NCBI RefSeq assembly: GCF_018398315.1
Contig: NZ_JAHBRW010000001.1
Location: 1,484,001 to 1,548,000 of the forward strand
From: Chelatococcus sp. YT9
GTDB lineage: Bacteria > Pseudomonadota > Alphaproteobacteria > Rhizobiales > Beijerinckiaceae
DNA: 64,000 nucleotides
Reading direction: 5' to 3'
The position numbers and the translations under genes are program-made. This document shows positions 38,652-48,198 of the stretch, piece by piece. Positions within the stretch are counted from its first letter, which is position 1. Each line of letters opens with the position of its first letter. Below the pieces are notes generated by a model. That model had not been told where the DNA came from, searched no databases, and saw only the letters and a program-made list of their open reading frames with translations.

Positions 38652-39983
38652 TCAGGCGGCTATGGCGGCGCGTTGACGATCGAGCGCGATCAAAGCAAGG
38701 CCGCTCGCGACGGATCGGAAAGCATCGCCCACATGGATGCGTTCGGGCCCGAAGCGCCGGTCGAACAGGGCGCGTACGCTCGGCACATGCGAGGTTCCGC
38801 CCGTCATGAAGACCGCCTCGATGGCTTCGGGCGCGATGCCAGCACGGGCGAGCGCCTCATCGAGCGCGCCCTCGATCGCGGTGACGTCGTCTGCGATCCA
38901 TCGGTCGAAATCCGAGCGCTTGATCGTCGCCTCGATCTTCACATCCATTTCATTGAACGACAGGAGCGCCTCGTCCGCTGACGACAGCGTGATCTTGGCG
39001 GCTGAGACGGCTCGGTAGAGGGCGTAGCCAAGATCATATTCGATGACGGCCAGAAGATCCTCCAGCTTGGCCGGTTCCTCGGAATCCCTGATCAGGGCCT
39101 TGAGCTCGGCCATGGTCTCCCGGCTTTTCATCAGCGAGAGGCGGTGCCATTGCGCGAAGGCGGCGTGGTAATGCGCCGGTACCGGCAGCCACTTATCAAA
39201 GGAACGGTAGCGCGTGTTCTTGCCGAGACGCGGTGAAACGGCGTGCTCGATGATTCGATAATCAAAGCTGTCTCCCGCCACGCCGACGCCGGCATGGGAG
39301 AGCGGAATGGCCTTGAGCCGCCCGGCATCTCCGCCGGGTTCGAAGCGCATCACCGAGAAGTCGCTGGTGCCACCGCCGAAGTCGGCGACGAGCATGGTCT
39401 CGGCGCGTGCGAGGTTACGCGCGTACCAGTAAGCGGCACCCAGCGGCTCATAGGCGTAATCCACCTTCGCCATGCCGCCGGCCGCATAGGCCGCGGTGAG
39501 GCGGCGTAGCGCCAGCTCCTCGTCCGGCCGGTCTCCTGCGAAGACGACCGGACGTCCGGAAATCAGCGAGAGGTTGTTAAGCCCCTCGAGATTGGCTGTG
39601 AGATCGCCGAGGAACACGCCGATCAGATCTTCGAGGCTGTAAAGCTTGCCGAAGAGGCGCGTATCCTGGAAAGCGCGGCTGGACAGATGGGTCTTGAGCG
39701 ACTGCAGAAAGCGGTGCTCGCTCGTCATGTCGATCGCCATGGCAAGCGCGTCCGGGCCGCTGGCATGGCGGATCGTGGTAGCCGGCGGGCGCCCCTCGCG
39801 CCAGAACATCAGCGCGGAACGATAGGCATCCACCGGCCCAGCATGGGTGGGGAAGCTGCGTGTCGAGACACGTCCGTCGGGATGAGCCAACGCAACGACG
39901 CTGTTCGTCGTGCCGAAATCGATGCCGATGGCGGCAATGTCGCCTTCGATCCTATCAAAGGGGGCATTCACAGCGACTGTCAC
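38652..39983 (-). CDS. Hsp70-family protein, YegD-like (ATPase domain only)
   Basis: The 443-residue protein has the actin-like Hsp70 nucleotide-binding fold: AIGIDFGTTNSVVAL (phosphate 1), MLVADFGGGTSDFSVMRF (phosphate 2) and AVFMTGGTSHVPSVRALFDRRFG (adenosine). It ends soon after the ATPase domain, with no DnaK-type substrate-binding domain or lid. This matches E. coli YegD, a putative chaperone without a clear client. It lies between sppA and rpsA on the minus strand, downstream of the rpsA terminator. Confidence 0.9.
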   Translation of the reverse strand: MTVAVNAPFDRIEGDIAAIGIDFGTTNSVVALAHPDGRVSTRSFPTHAGPVDAYRSALMFWREGRPPATTIRHASGPDALAMAIDMTSEHRFLQSLKTHLSSRAFQDTRLFGKLYSLEDLIGVFLGDLTANLEGLNNLSLISGRPVVFAGDRPDEELALRRLTAAYAAGGMAKVDYAYEPLGAAYWYARNLARAETMLVADFGGGTSDFSVMRFEPGGDAGRLKAIPLSHAGVGVAGDSFDYRIIEHAVSPRLGKNTRYRSFDKWLPVPAHYHAAFAQWHRLSLMKSRETMAELKALIRDSEEPAKLEDLLAVIEYDLGYALYRAVSAAKITLSSADEALLSFNEMDVKIEATIKRSDFDRWIADDVTAIEGALDEALARAGIAPEAIEAVFMTGGTSHVPSVRALFDRRFGPERIHVGDAFRSVASGLALIALDRQRAAIAA

Positions 39984-40069
39984 GTCCGGGCTCCTGTGGG
40001 AGCAATTCCAGGAAAGAAGAAATCGGTTCTTCCGTCAGGAATTGCGTAAAAACAACGGGGTGCGGATAG

Positions 40070-40098
40070 AAAAACCCGCGCGGATCGCTCCGCGCGGG
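40070..40098 (-). terminator. Intrinsic terminator of rpsA
   Basis: A perfect 10-bp stem CCCGCGCGGA/TCCGCGCGGG with a 4-nt loop lies 40 bp after the rpsA stop, followed on the minus strand by a run of five T. It separates rpsA from the Hsp70-like gene. Confidence 0.93.
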
Positions 40099-40138
40099 TC
40101 TAATTTTGCGAAAGGCCGCGAGCGCCGCGGCCCTATGA

Positions 40139-41842
40139 TCACTTCTTCTCGTTGGCGCGCTTGAGGGCGGCCCCGAGAATATCGCCGAGCGAGGCGCCCG
40201 AGTCGGACGAACCATACTGAGCGATGGCTTCCTTCTCCTCGGCCACTTCCAGCGCCTTGATGGACAGCTGGATACGGCGCGCCTTGCGGTCGAACTGGAC
40301 CACGCGGGCATCGACCTTCTCGCCAGGGGCAAAACGCTCCGGACGCTGGTCGCCACGCTCGCGAGCGAGCTCGGCACGGCGGATGAAGGAGGTCATGTCG
40401 GTATCGACGATCTTAACCTCGATGCCGCTGTCCTTCACCTCGAGAACCTCGCAGGTGACGATGGCGCCCTTCTTGAGCTCGCCGGCATCGGCGAAGGGGT
40501 CACCCTCGAGCTGCTTGATACCGAGCGAGATGCGCTCCTTCTCCACATCGACGTCCAGAACGACGGCGCGCACGACGTCGCCCTTCTTGAACTCTTCGAT
40601 GACCTGCTCGCCCGGACGGTTCCAGTCGAGGTCGGTGAGATGGACCATGCCGTCCACGTCGCCGTCGAGCCCGATGAACAGACCGAATTCGGTCTTGTTC
40701 TTGACCTCGCCTTCGACGGTGGCGCCGGCCGGGAACTTCTCGGCGAAGGCTTCCCACGGGTTCTGCAGGGTCTGCTTGAGACCGAGCGAGATGCGGCGCT
40801 TGACCGGATCGACCTCGAGGATCTGCACTTCGACTTCCTGGGAGGTCGAGACGATCTTGCCAGGATGGACGTTCTTCTTCGTCCAGGACATCTCGGAGAC
40901 GTGGATGAGACCTTCGATTCCCGGCTCCAGCTCCACGAAGGCGCCGTAGTCGGTGATGTTGGTCACGCGGCCCTTGAAGCGCGCCTCGAGCGGATAGCGG
41001 GCGGCGATGCCTTCCCACGGATCGGCCAGAAGCTGCTTGATGCCCAGCGAGATGCGGTGCGTCTCGTGGTTGATCTTGATGATCTTGACCTTGACCGACT
41101 GGCCGATGGTGACGACGTCGGTCGGGTGGTTGACGCGGCGCCATGCCATGTCGGTGACATGGAGCAGGCCGTCGATGCCGCCGAGGTCGACGAACGCACC
41201 GTATTCGGTGATGTTCTTGACCACGCCCTCGATGACCTGACCCTCTTCGAGGTTGGCCACGAGCTCGGAGCGGGCCTCGGCGCGGGTCTCCTCGAGGACG
41301 GTACGGCGCGACACGACGATGTTGCCGCGGCGACGATCCATCTTGAGGATCTGGAAGGGCTGGGGCTGTCCGATCAGCGGAGTGACGTCGCGCACGGGGC
41401 GGATGTCGACCTGGCTGCGCGGCAGGAAGGCGACGGCGCCGTCGAGATCGACGGTGTAGCCACCCTTGACCTGGTTGAAGATGACGCCCGTGACCTTCTC
41501 GTTGGCCTCGAAGGCCTTCTCGAGCTTGACCCAGCTCTCTTCACGGCGCGCTTTGTCACGCGAGATGACGGCTTCACCAAGCGCGTTCTCGACGCGCTCC
41601 AGATAAACCTCGACCTCGTCGCCCACCTTCAGGGACTGGTCGCGGCCGGGGCCGGTGAATTCCTTGAGCGCGACGCGGCCTTCGGTCTTCAGGCCGATGT
41701 CGATGACGGCCACGTCCTTCTCGATGGCGACGACGGTGCCCTTGACGACGCTGCCCTCGTGAGACTCGTGCTCACCGAAGGATTCCTCGAGAAGCGCCGC
41801 GAAATCCTCGCGGGACGGGGCGTGATTGACGGAAACGGACAT
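40139..41842 (-). CDS. rpsA: 30S ribosomal protein S1
   Basis: S1 brings mRNA onto the 30S subunit. The 567-residue protein has six S1 repeats, opening at GSVVKGTVVAIEKDVAVIDIG, EKVTGVIFNQVKGGYTVDLDG, GQVIEGVVKNITEYGAFVDLGG, RFKGRVTNITDYGAFVELEP, ATVEGEVKNKTEFGLFIGLDG and GAIVTCEVLEVKDSGIEVKI. The ATG at 41842 (MSVSVNHAPSREDF) has GGAGAA at the right distance. The frame is open 276 bases further upstream, but that part is not S1. In many alphaproteobacteria cmk precedes rpsA; here there is a gap and then trmB. Confidence 0.97.
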   Translation of the reverse strand: MSVSVNHAPSREDFAALLEESFGEHESHEGSVVKGTVVAIEKDVAVIDIGLKTEGRVALKEFTGPGRDQSLKVGDEVEVYLERVENALGEAVISRDKARREESWVKLEKAFEANEKVTGVIFNQVKGGYTVDLDGAVAFLPRSQVDIRPVRDVTPLIGQPQPFQILKMDRRRGNIVVSRRTVLEETRAEARSELVANLEEGQVIEGVVKNITEYGAFVDLGGIDGLLHVTDMAWRRVNHPTDVVTIGQSVKVKIIKINHETHRISLGIKQLLADPWEGIAARYPLEARFKGRVTNITDYGAFVELEPGIEGLIHVSEMSWTKKNVHPGKIVSTSQEVEVQILEVDPVKRRISLGLKQTLQNPWEAFAEKFPAGATVEGEVKNKTEFGLFIGLDGDVDGMVHLTDLDWNRPGEQVIEEFKKGDVVRAVVLDVDVEKERISLGIKQLEGDPFADAGELKKGAIVTCEVLEVKDSGIEVKIVDTDMTSFIRRAELARERGDQRPERFAPGEKVDARVVQFDRKARRIQLSIKALEVAEEKEAIAQYGSSDSGASLGDILGAALKRANEKK

Positions 41843-42158
41843 TCGTTCTCCACTGCCAGTGTACCGGCGTACAGGTTGCGTTTCGCTCCACGACCTCGGC
41901 CTCGCACGGCTTGGCGAGCCATGCGACTTTCGCCACGTATCGCTCCGCAACCAGGCCCAAAAATCTCGGTGGCCATTAGCGCAAGGGAGACACGGACGTG
42001 CCGGCACATCGAACCGATGGTCGGGAACGATTGGTATGTCCGCGCGAGCCCCGCCGGCGGCGGGGTTCGCAACAAGATGTTGGATCTTGGAACACGAAAA
42101 GGGCGCGGTATGACGCACCCTGACGCGCTGCCAAAAGATGCAGCGTCTTGCTGGACGG
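41843..42158 (-). other. Long rpsA leader (about 316 nt)
   Basis: Between the putative rpsA promoter and the ATG lies about 316 nt without a supported gene. It contains a GC hairpin CCCCGCCG/CGGCGGGG around 42049-42066 and other short complementary stretches. S1 autoregulates its own mRNA in other bacteria, so this may be a regulatory leader. No upstream cmk is present, and the reading frame open through the leader does not resemble S1 or Cmk. Confidence 0.45.
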
Positions 42159-42164
42159 CACAGC

Positions 42165-42192
42165 TATATAAGACGCACTGGGGACTCCGCAA
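42165..42192 (-). promoter_or_regulatory. Putative rpsA promoter
   Basis: On the minus strand TTGCGG (42192-42187) and TATATA (42170-42165) are 16 nt apart. The TATATA is conspicuous in GC-rich DNA. Transcription would start near 42158. Confidence 0.55.
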
Positions 42193-42269
42193 GGCCTCTG
42201 CGCGACCAAAGACCGCACAAAATCGAGAGAAACCCCGATCTAAGAGATCAAAAACCAGACTTTTTGCCG

Positions 42270-42956
42270 TTACTGGCGGATGAAGGTGAAATAGCCTGGT
42301 ATTCGTCCTTCACGCAGGGCTTTCGCCTCATAACGTGTTCCGGGCCACCCCGCCCACGGCTTTCGCCAGTCGTCGGGCCCTTTTGCGCCCCACGCGAAGT
42401 CGGACGAGCGCATGATCCGGGCGAGTGTCCAGGCTGCATAATCGTCGATGTCCGTCGCAAAGCGGAATTCCGCTCCGGGCTTCAGAATGCGCGCGAGGGC
42501 TTGCAAGGTCGCATCGGAGACGAAGCGCCGCTTGCGATGCCGCCGCTTCGGCCAGGGATCGGGATAAAGGAGGAAGGCGCGCCCGATGCTGGCCGGCGCC
42601 AGGCGAGGCAGAAGGAGCGCCGCATCCTCGTCAAACAACCGAATATTGTCGAGTCCACGTTCTTCGATGCCCGCCAATAGCTTGGCCATGCCATTGATGA
42701 AGGGCTCACAGCCGATGAAGCCGATATCACGATTGGCTTCCGCTCGAGTCAGCAGATGTTCGCCACCGCCGAAGCCGATCTCGAGCCATAGATCGTGCAT
42801 GGGACGGCCGAACAACGCCTCCGATGGCGGCAGCGTCCCTTCCGGCACCATGAGGTGCGGCAACAGCACGTCCATGAGTTCGGACTGGTGCCCGCGGAGC
42901 TTGTGGCCCACCCTGCGGCCCCAGAATGCGCCGCGTCTTTCTTCCGTCTCGATCAT
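42270..42956 (-). CDS. trmB: tRNA (guanine-N7-)-methyltransferase
   Basis: TrmB makes m7G46 in the variable loop of tRNAs, using SAM. The 228-residue protein has the SAM-binding LWLEIGFGGGEHLLTRA (motif I), GCEPFINGMAKLL, and the catalytic/tRNA-binding LLYPDPWPKRRHRKRRFVS. The C-terminal TRYEAKALREGRIPGYFTF matches the family. It follows metK by 87 bp; the metK-trmB order is conserved and pairs the SAM supplier with a SAM consumer. Confidence 0.96.
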   Translation of the reverse strand: MIETEERRGAFWGRRVGHKLRGHQSELMDVLLPHLMVPEGTLPPSEALFGRPMHDLWLEIGFGGGEHLLTRAEANRDIGFIGCEPFINGMAKLLAGIEERGLDNIRLFDEDAALLLPRLAPASIGRAFLLYPDPWPKRRHRKRRFVSDATLQALARILKPGAEFRFATDIDDYAAWTLARIMRSSDFAWGAKGPDDWRKPWAGWPGTRYEAKALREGRIPGYFTFIRQ

Positions 42957-42997
42957 ACCCGTCTCGTACCGTCACGTTGACGGTTCAAAAATGGCAA

Positions 42998-43017
42998 TGG
43001 CCGGGCGAACCCGGCCA
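42998..43017 (-). terminator. Hairpin between metK and trmB
   Basis: A perfect 8-bp stem with core GGCCGGG/CCCGGCC closes a TTCG tetraloop on the minus strand. A T-tract (TTTTT) starts only about 6 nt further on, so it is a partial terminator or processing structure between metK and trmB. Confidence 0.5.
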
Positions 43018-43043
43018 ATCCCTCCGCATGCAATGTCCGGTGT

Positions 43044-44216
43044 TCACACCAGGGCGTTGCGGATGTTCTGCGCGATGTCCGTACGCTCCCAGGAGAAGCC
43101 GCCGTCGGCTTCGGCAGGGCGGCCGAAATGACCATAGGCTGCGGTCCGTGCGTAGATCGGGCGGTTGAGCGCGAGATGCTCGCGGATGCCGCGTGGCGAG
43201 AGGTCCATGACGTCGAGCAGAACCTTCTCGAGCTTGGCTTCATCGACTTGGCCGGTGCCGTGCAGGTCGACATAGAGCGAAAGAGGCTTTGAGACGCCGA
43301 TGGCGTAGGAGACCTGGATGGTGCAGCGATCGGCCAGCTCGGCCGCCACCACGTTTTTCGCCAGATAGCGCGCGGCATAGGCGGCGGAGCGATCGACCTT
43401 CGTCGGGTCCTTGCCGGAGAAGGCGCCGCCGCCATGCGGCGCGGCACCGCCATAGGTGTCCACGATGATCTTGCGGCCGGTGAGACCGCAGTCGCCGTCC
43501 GGGCCGCCGATAACGAATTTGCCGGTGGGATTGACGTGCCAGACCGTCTCGCTCGAGATCCAGTTCTCGGGCAGCGCCGAGCGGATGTAGGGCTCGACGA
43601 TGTTGCGGACATCGTGCGACGTCAGCGCTTCATCGAGATGCTGAGTCGACAGCACGATCTGGGTCACGCCGACCGGCTTGCCATTCTCGTAGCGAACCGT
43701 GACCTGGCTCTTGGCGTCCGGCCCCAGCGCGCCGGTCTCACCCGAGCGGCGTGCATCGGACAGGATCTTCAGGATGCGGTGCGCATAATAGATCGGTGCG
43801 GGCATCAGCTCCGGGGTTTCACGACAGGCATAGCCAAACATGATGCCCTGGTCGCCAGCGCCTTCATCCTTGTTGCCGGCGGAATCGACGCCGACTGCTA
43901 TGTCAGCGGACTGAGCATGCAGGAGGACGTCAATATCCGCCTTCTCCCAGTGAAAGCCGTCTTGCTCGTAGCCGATGTCGCGGATGGCAAGTCGCGCCAG
44001 ATGGGCGAGGTATTCCTGCGTCAGGCTTTCAGGCCCGCGCACCTCGCCGGCGATAACAACGCGATTGGTGGTAGCGAGCGTCTCGCATGCCACGCGCGCT
44101 TCCGGCAGGGCCGCCAGGTAGGCATCGACGATGGTGTCGGAAATGCGATCGCAGACTTTGTCCGGATGGCCTTCGGAAACGGATTCGCTCGTGAAAAGAT
44201 AATTCTGGCGAGGCAC
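43044..44216 (-). CDS. metK: S-adenosylmethionine synthetase
   Basis: MetK makes SAM from methionine and ATP. The protein starts at GTG 44216 ([23 protein letters not shown]), preceded by GAGAGGG; the frame is open further upstream but not homologous. ATP-binding [13 protein letters not shown] and the P-loop-like [22 protein letters not shown] are present. Its 390 residues are normal. Upstream lies an array of GAACG half-sites (44309-44335) and then an XRE gene. It feeds the methyl cycle that AhcY closes. Confidence 0.98.
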   Translation of the reverse strand: MPRQNYLFTSESVSEGHPDKVCDRISDTIVDAYLAALPEARVACETLATTNRVVIAGEVRGPESLTQEYLAHLARLAIRDIGYEQDGFHWEKADIDVLLHAQSADIAVGVDSAGNKDEGAGDQGIMFGYACRETPELMPAPIYYAHRILKILSDARRSGETGALGPDAKSQVTVRYENGKPVGVTQIVLSTQHLDEALTSHDVRNIVEPYIRSALPENWISSETVWHVNPTGKFVIGGPDGDCGLTGRKIIVDTYGGAAPHGGGAFSGKDPTKVDRSAAYAARYLAKNVVAAELADRCTIQVSYAIGVSKPLSLYVDLHGTGQVDEAKLEKVLLDVMDLSPRGIREHLALNRPIYARTAAYGHFGRPAEADGGFSWERTDIAQNIRNALV

Positions 44217-44308
44217 AGTCGACCCTCTCTCGGCGCGAGCCGTTGCGCTGCTCGCAGATGCGGGAGTTGTGACAGCCCGGCCGCGTTGGGTCAAGGTGAA
44301 AGACAGGA

Positions 44309-44335
44309 ATCGTTCGATAAAAAGAACGGAACGAT
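44309..44335. promoter_or_regulatory. Half-site array upstream of metK
   Basis: ATCGTTC (44309-44315), GAACG (44324-44328) and GAACGAT (44329-44335) form nested inverted repeats: the outer pair has perfect 7-bp arms, the inner pair 5-bp arms. It lies between the xre stop and the metK start. It could be an operator for metK, for instance of the adjacent XRE protein, or the transcript end of xre. Confidence 0.45.
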
Positions 44336-44340
44336 ATGCC

Positions 44341-44751
44341 TTATTCCAGCTCCGATTCTTCACCCGCGAGCGCCGTGACGAGATCCACTATGCGTCTGCG
44401 CACTTTCGGATCGCGGATGCGGACGAAGGCTTTCGTAAGTTGGACGCCCTCGCTGGTCGATAAAAAGTCCGCGACATAGGCCGTGGACGGCGCTTCCGAG
44501 AAGCCCCCGTCACCATTCCCAGGGACGGGCGCATCTGTGAAAAAGAAGTCAACCGGTACACCCAGCACTTGCGATATCTGCTGAAGGCGACTGGCACCAA
44601 TGCGGTTGGTGCCCTTCTCATATTTTTGAACCTGTTGAAAAGTGAGGCTTAGCGCCTCTCCCAGCTTTTCCTGGCTCATCCCTACCAGCATGCGCTGCAT
44701 GCGCACGCGGCTACCGACATGCTTGTCGATGGGATTGGGAGTTTTCTTCAC
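44341..44751 (-). CDS. XRE-family transcriptional regulator upstream of metK
   Basis: The 136-residue protein has an N-terminal Cro/C1 helix-turn-helix: [53 protein letters not shown] (about residues 8-60). A loose linker and a conserved C-terminal helix ([27 protein letters not shown]) follow. This layout is common to rhizobial regulators next to metK. The target is unknown; the half-site array just downstream, before metK, is a candidate. Confidence 0.9.
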   Translation of the reverse strand: MKKTPNPIDKHVGSRVRMQRMLVGMSQEKLGEALSLTFQQVQKYEKGTNRIGASRLQQISQVLGVPVDFFFTDAPVPGNGDGGFSEAPSTAYVADFLSTSEGVQLTKAFVRIRDPKVRRRIVDLVTALAGEESELE

Positions 44752-44928
44752 GCTCTAATCTCCATCACCCCGATGGGCCACCCACCACAATCCAAGCCGC
44801 GACCTTGGACGTCGCGGGGGCTAACACTAGATCATCTCCCGAAAGAGAGGGAACAGCTTTTTCCAGGAATTGATCGTTAAATATTTGATTTTGAGCAGCT
44901 TGTTGCTCGGCGGCCTGCTTGTCGAGGG

Positions 44929-46560
44929 TTATATACCCTGCGAAAACCGGCGGCGCCGCAGCGAGAGGATCAAAATCGCTGCGCACCATATAAGCGGAAA
45001 CGCGACAAATACATTGCTGAATTGCGCATAAGGTGTCGAGGCGAGTGCGACGGGCAAGCGGGCATCGACGACGCCCTCCTGTCCCAACCCGAGCGACGCG
45101 GTGACCCGACCATAGGGATCGATCACGGCGGAAATCCCGGTATTGGCTGCCCGGATCAGGGGCAGGCCTTGCTCGATAGCCCTGAGGCGCGCCTGCGCAA
45201 AATGCTGGTGGGGACCGGCCGTCATCCCGAACCATGCGTCATTGGTCAGGTTCAGGAGCAGGGCGGGCCGCGTTCCGGCGGGAATGACGTCCTCGGGAAA
45301 TATCGCCTCGTAGCAGATGAGCGGTGCTGTCTCAGGCAAGCCTGGAACGGCGAGCGGCGCGCTCTTTGCGCCGGCCGCGAAGGTGCCGGGCACCTCGACG
45401 AACTGGCGAAGGCCGAACCGCTCCAGCAATCCGCCGAACGGCAGATATTCACCAAAGGGAACGAGATGCACCTTGTCATAGGTGGCGCGCAACGTTCCCT
45501 GTCCGTCGACCACTTGGATGCTGTTGTAGATGCGATAGTTTTCGCCGGGCAGGCGATCGTCCGCACGCGCCGCGCCGGTGATCAGGATGCGGTCTGCACC
45601 GAGCACTGCCCCGATTTGCGCAAGCGCCGCGGGTTCCCGCTCCAGCAGGAACGGAAAGGCGGATTCCGGCCAGATCACATGGGTCGGCTCGCCGAGCGCC
45701 GTGTTGGTCGGCCGCCGGGTGACGGAAAAATAGTGGTCGAGGATTGCCTGAGCGCGGTCCCGTCGGAATTTCTCGTCCTGAGGCACGTTGGGCTGCATGA
45801 TCCGCAGCACGACGCCGGGGACGGTCGCTACGTCTTGCAGGGGAACGCGCGCGAACCCGTAGGCGCCCATGCCGGCGAGCGCGATGAGCGCGACAAGCGG
45901 CGGCCCGATACGGCGCTGAACGGAGCCGCGATCGGCCAGGGTCGCAGGGCTCGCAAGGCAGGCAATCGCGACGAAGGTCAAACCCCAGAGGCCAATGATC
46001 GAGGCGATCTGACCCATAATCGGCGTGGCGGCGATCTCCGGACCCTGAGCGAGCGCCATCCCCAGCACGTTCCACGGAAAGCCGGTGAGGATATGTCCGC
46101 GCAGCCATTCGGCAAGCGTCAGCGCCGCGGCGAGGGTGATGATCCGTGCCGGCCCCGGCGACCACAAGGCGCGCGCCAGCGCAAAGCCGAGGGCGAAGAA
46201 GATCGCCAGTCCGGCTGGAAGACCGAGCACACCGAGCGGCAGAGCCCAGAGAAACTCGTCAGCCTGAACGAAAAAAGCTGCGCCTAGCCACCACAGACCC
46301 GCCACGAAATAGCCGAAGCCGAACCACCAGCCATCCGAGGCGGCGCCCCGGATGGCGCGCCAGAAGGGTTCCTCACGGCCGGCGCGGCCATCGAGAAGCC
46401 AGACCGCAGTCGTGAGCGAGAGAACGAGGACGGGCCACAGGCCAACGGGTGGCATGGCAAGGGCGCCGATGGCGCCGGCAATCCAGGCAATCGCGCGGCG
46501 CGGCCAGACACGCGCGGTCGGCAGACGCTGGGCCACGCTTATGACAGCGGCTGAGATCAC
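44929..46560 (-). CDS. lnt: Apolipoprotein N-acyltransferase
   Basis: Lnt adds the third acyl chain to lipoproteins in the inner membrane. The 543-residue protein has about seven N-terminal hydrophobic segments and then a periplasmic nitrilase-type domain with the triad Glu ([11 protein letters not shown]), Lys ([15 protein letters not shown]) and Cys ([12 protein letters not shown]). A last membrane helix and a basic end follow. It overlaps corC by 4 bp. The corC-lnt pair is conserved across proteobacteria. Confidence 0.97.
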   Translation of the reverse strand: MISAAVISVAQRLPTARVWPRRAIAWIAGAIGALAMPPVGLWPVLVLSLTTAVWLLDGRAGREEPFWRAIRGAASDGWWFGFGYFVAGLWWLGAAFFVQADEFLWALPLGVLGLPAGLAIFFALGFALARALWSPGPARIITLAAALTLAEWLRGHILTGFPWNVLGMALAQGPEIAATPIMGQIASIIGLWGLTFVAIACLASPATLADRGSVQRRIGPPLVALIALAGMGAYGFARVPLQDVATVPGVVLRIMQPNVPQDEKFRRDRAQAILDHYFSVTRRPTNTALGEPTHVIWPESAFPFLLEREPAALAQIGAVLGADRILITGAARADDRLPGENYRIYNSIQVVDGQGTLRATYDKVHLVPFGEYLPFGGLLERFGLRQFVEVPGTFAAGAKSAPLAVPGLPETAPLICYEAIFPEDVIPAGTRPALLLNLTNDAWFGMTAGPHQHFAQARLRAIEQGLPLIRAANTGISAVIDPYGRVTASLGLGQEGVVDARLPVALASTPYAQFSNVFVAFPLIWCAAILILSLRRRRFSQGI

Positions 46561-47609
46561 GCTGCAGTATCGGAGCGGGGCGGCTTAAAGGCGTCCGCTG
46601 GGGGTGCCTCTCCCAAAGGTGAGGTCTCGCCCGCGCTGGTCGCAGCGTCTGAGACCGCGCGCCGATGTATGCGCACGCGCTTGACGCGGCGCGGATCGGC
46701 ATCCAGCACCTCGAAGGTCAATTGCTCCGGTCCGTCAACGGTTTCGCCCTGGGTCGGGACACGCCCCGCCATCGTCACGATCAGGCCCCCGATGGTATCG
46801 ACGTCTTCGGCCGTGTCAGCGGCTTCGAGATCGATGCCTATGGCGGTAGAGACCTCCTCCAGCCCGGCACGGGCATCGACAATGAAGGTATCGCCTTCAC
46901 TGGCTTCGATCTGCGGATCCTCGTCGTCGTCATGCTCGTCGGCGATATCGCCGACGATCATCTCGACGAGATCCTCCATCGAAACCAGGCCGTCGGTGCC
47001 ACCATACTCGTCGATCACCAGCGCCATATGTGTGCGCGTGGCCTGCATCTTCACGAGCAGGTCCATGGCCGGCATGGATGGCGGGACAAAGAGGACGGGG
47101 CGCAGGATCTTTGCAGAAGCAAGCGGGGCCGACAGGTCGATGGCGAGGCGCGCCATGGCGATCTTGGCAAGGCTGGGCGCCTGCGCTTCTGTCCGGCTCG
47201 CGAGATAATCGACGAAATCGCGGATATGGACCATGCCGCGCGGGTCATCGAGCGTTTCGCCATAAACGGGAATGCGGGAATGGCCGGCGGTGCGGAACAG
47301 ATTCAGCACTTCGGCGAGGCTCGCTTCAGCATGAATGGCGACGATATCGGATCGCGGCACCATCGCATCATCGACGCGCATTTCGCGGAGATCGAGGACG
47401 TTCTTGAGGAGCGAGCGCTCCTGGGCATTGAAGTCGCCACCCGGCCCGGTGGCTTCCAGGGCATCAGCGAGGCCCTCGCGAATGGACGGGGTGTTTCTCA
47501 GGCCGATACCGGCGAGAAGCCGGTCTATCCAGCGTTCACTGGGGGGCTCCCGGTGCGCCGGACCATCGTCCTGTCCCGTACTTCGGTCGTCACTCATGGC
47601 CTCTTTCAT
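46557..47609 (-). CDS. corC: CorC/HlyC-family protein with CBS pair
   Basis: The 350-residue cytosolic protein has two CBS domains ([98 protein letters not shown]) and a C-terminal CorC_HlyC transporter-associated domain. E. coli CorC is tied to Mg2+/Co2+ homeostasis; the rhizobial homologues are often called TlyC or hemolysin, a label without support here. I use the ATG at 47609 because GGAG sits before it; 47597 and 47624 are also in frame, the latter overlapping ybeY by 8 bp. Confidence 0.92.
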   Translation of the reverse strand: MKEAMSDDRSTGQDDGPAHREPPSERWIDRLLAGIGLRNTPSIREGLADALEATGPGGDFNAQERSLLKNVLDLREMRVDDAMVPRSDIVAIHAEASLAEVLNLFRTAGHSRIPVYGETLDDPRGMVHIRDFVDYLASRTEAQAPSLAKIAMARLAIDLSAPLASAKILRPVLFVPPSMPAMDLLVKMQATRTHMALVIDEYGGTDGLVSMEDLVEMIVGDIADEHDDDEDPQIEASEGDTFIVDARAGLEEVSTAIGIDLEAADTAEDVDTIGGLIVTMAGRVPTQGETVDGPEQLTFEVLDADPRRVKRVRIHRRAVSDAATSAGETSPLGEAPPADAFKPPRSDTAA

Positions 47610-47616
47610 CGCTCCA

Positions 47617-48198
47617 TCAAACATCAGGTGGTTCCGTATAAGGGTCGGCAATGCCGATCCTTGCAAGCGCGGCCACTTCCCGCGCTTCCATGGCCTCGGC
47701 TTCCGCCTCGTCCAGATGATCGTCACCCAGAAGGTGCAGTATACCGTGAATGACGAGATGACACAGATGGTCGCTCACCGTCTTGTCATCGGTCGCCGCC
47801 TCACGGGTTATCGTTTCCTCGGCCAGCACGATATCGCCGAGATGCGAACTCTCACCCACCGCATCAGGCTCGGCTGCCGGGAAGGACAGCACGTTGGTTG
47901 GCTTGTCGAAGCCGCGCCACTGGCGGTTGAGCTCACGGATGTGGGCATCGTCCGTCAAGACAAGGCTGACTTCGGCCCCCGCGGCCGGCTTCACCGGCGC
48001 TTCGGCTAGCGCGGCCGCCACGGCGCGCTGGATGAGCGACGCGACAGGCAGGGCTGACCAGTCCCCGGCCTCGATTGCGACATCGACCACGAGCCCATCC
48101 ACGACAAGACTCTCGTCCAGGGTGTCGGCCCCATCGTCGATTTTGGCATCCGCCGCGACCAATGCGGGCGGGTTGCGCGGTTCAGGGCGAATGGTCAA
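47617..48198 (-). CDS. ybeY: Endoribonuclease YbeY (rRNA maturation factor)
   Basis: YbeY is a Zn-dependent endoribonuclease involved in 16S rRNA 3'-end maturation and ribosome quality control. The 193-residue protein carries the three-His metal motif HGILHLLGDDH and upstream SFPAAEPD/LGDIVLAEE. The N-terminal 50 residues are longer than in E. coli. It overlaps phoH by 4 bp (phoH-ybeY-corC-lnt is a conserved set). Confidence 0.95.
   Translation of the reverse strand: MTIRPEPRNPPALVAADAKIDDGADTLDESLVVDGLVVDVAIEAGDWSALPVASLIQRAVAAALAEAPVKPAAGAEVSLVLTDDAHIRELNRQWRGFDKPTNVLSFPAAEPDAVGESSHLGDIVLAEETITREAATDDKTVSDHLCHLVIHGILHLLGDDHLDEAEAEAMEAREVAALARIGIADPYTEPPDV

Noticed and set aside
40640-42283. 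Plus-strand ORF of 547 codons antisense to rpsA
   Set aside because: Acidic repetitive translation is the mirror of the repeated S1 domains; not a gene.
44752-44928. Small gene between xre and lnt (part of a 156-codon minus-strand ORF, 44765-45235)
   Set aside because: The ORF is mainly an out-of-frame overlap with lnt; the non-overlapping part has no homology or RBS.
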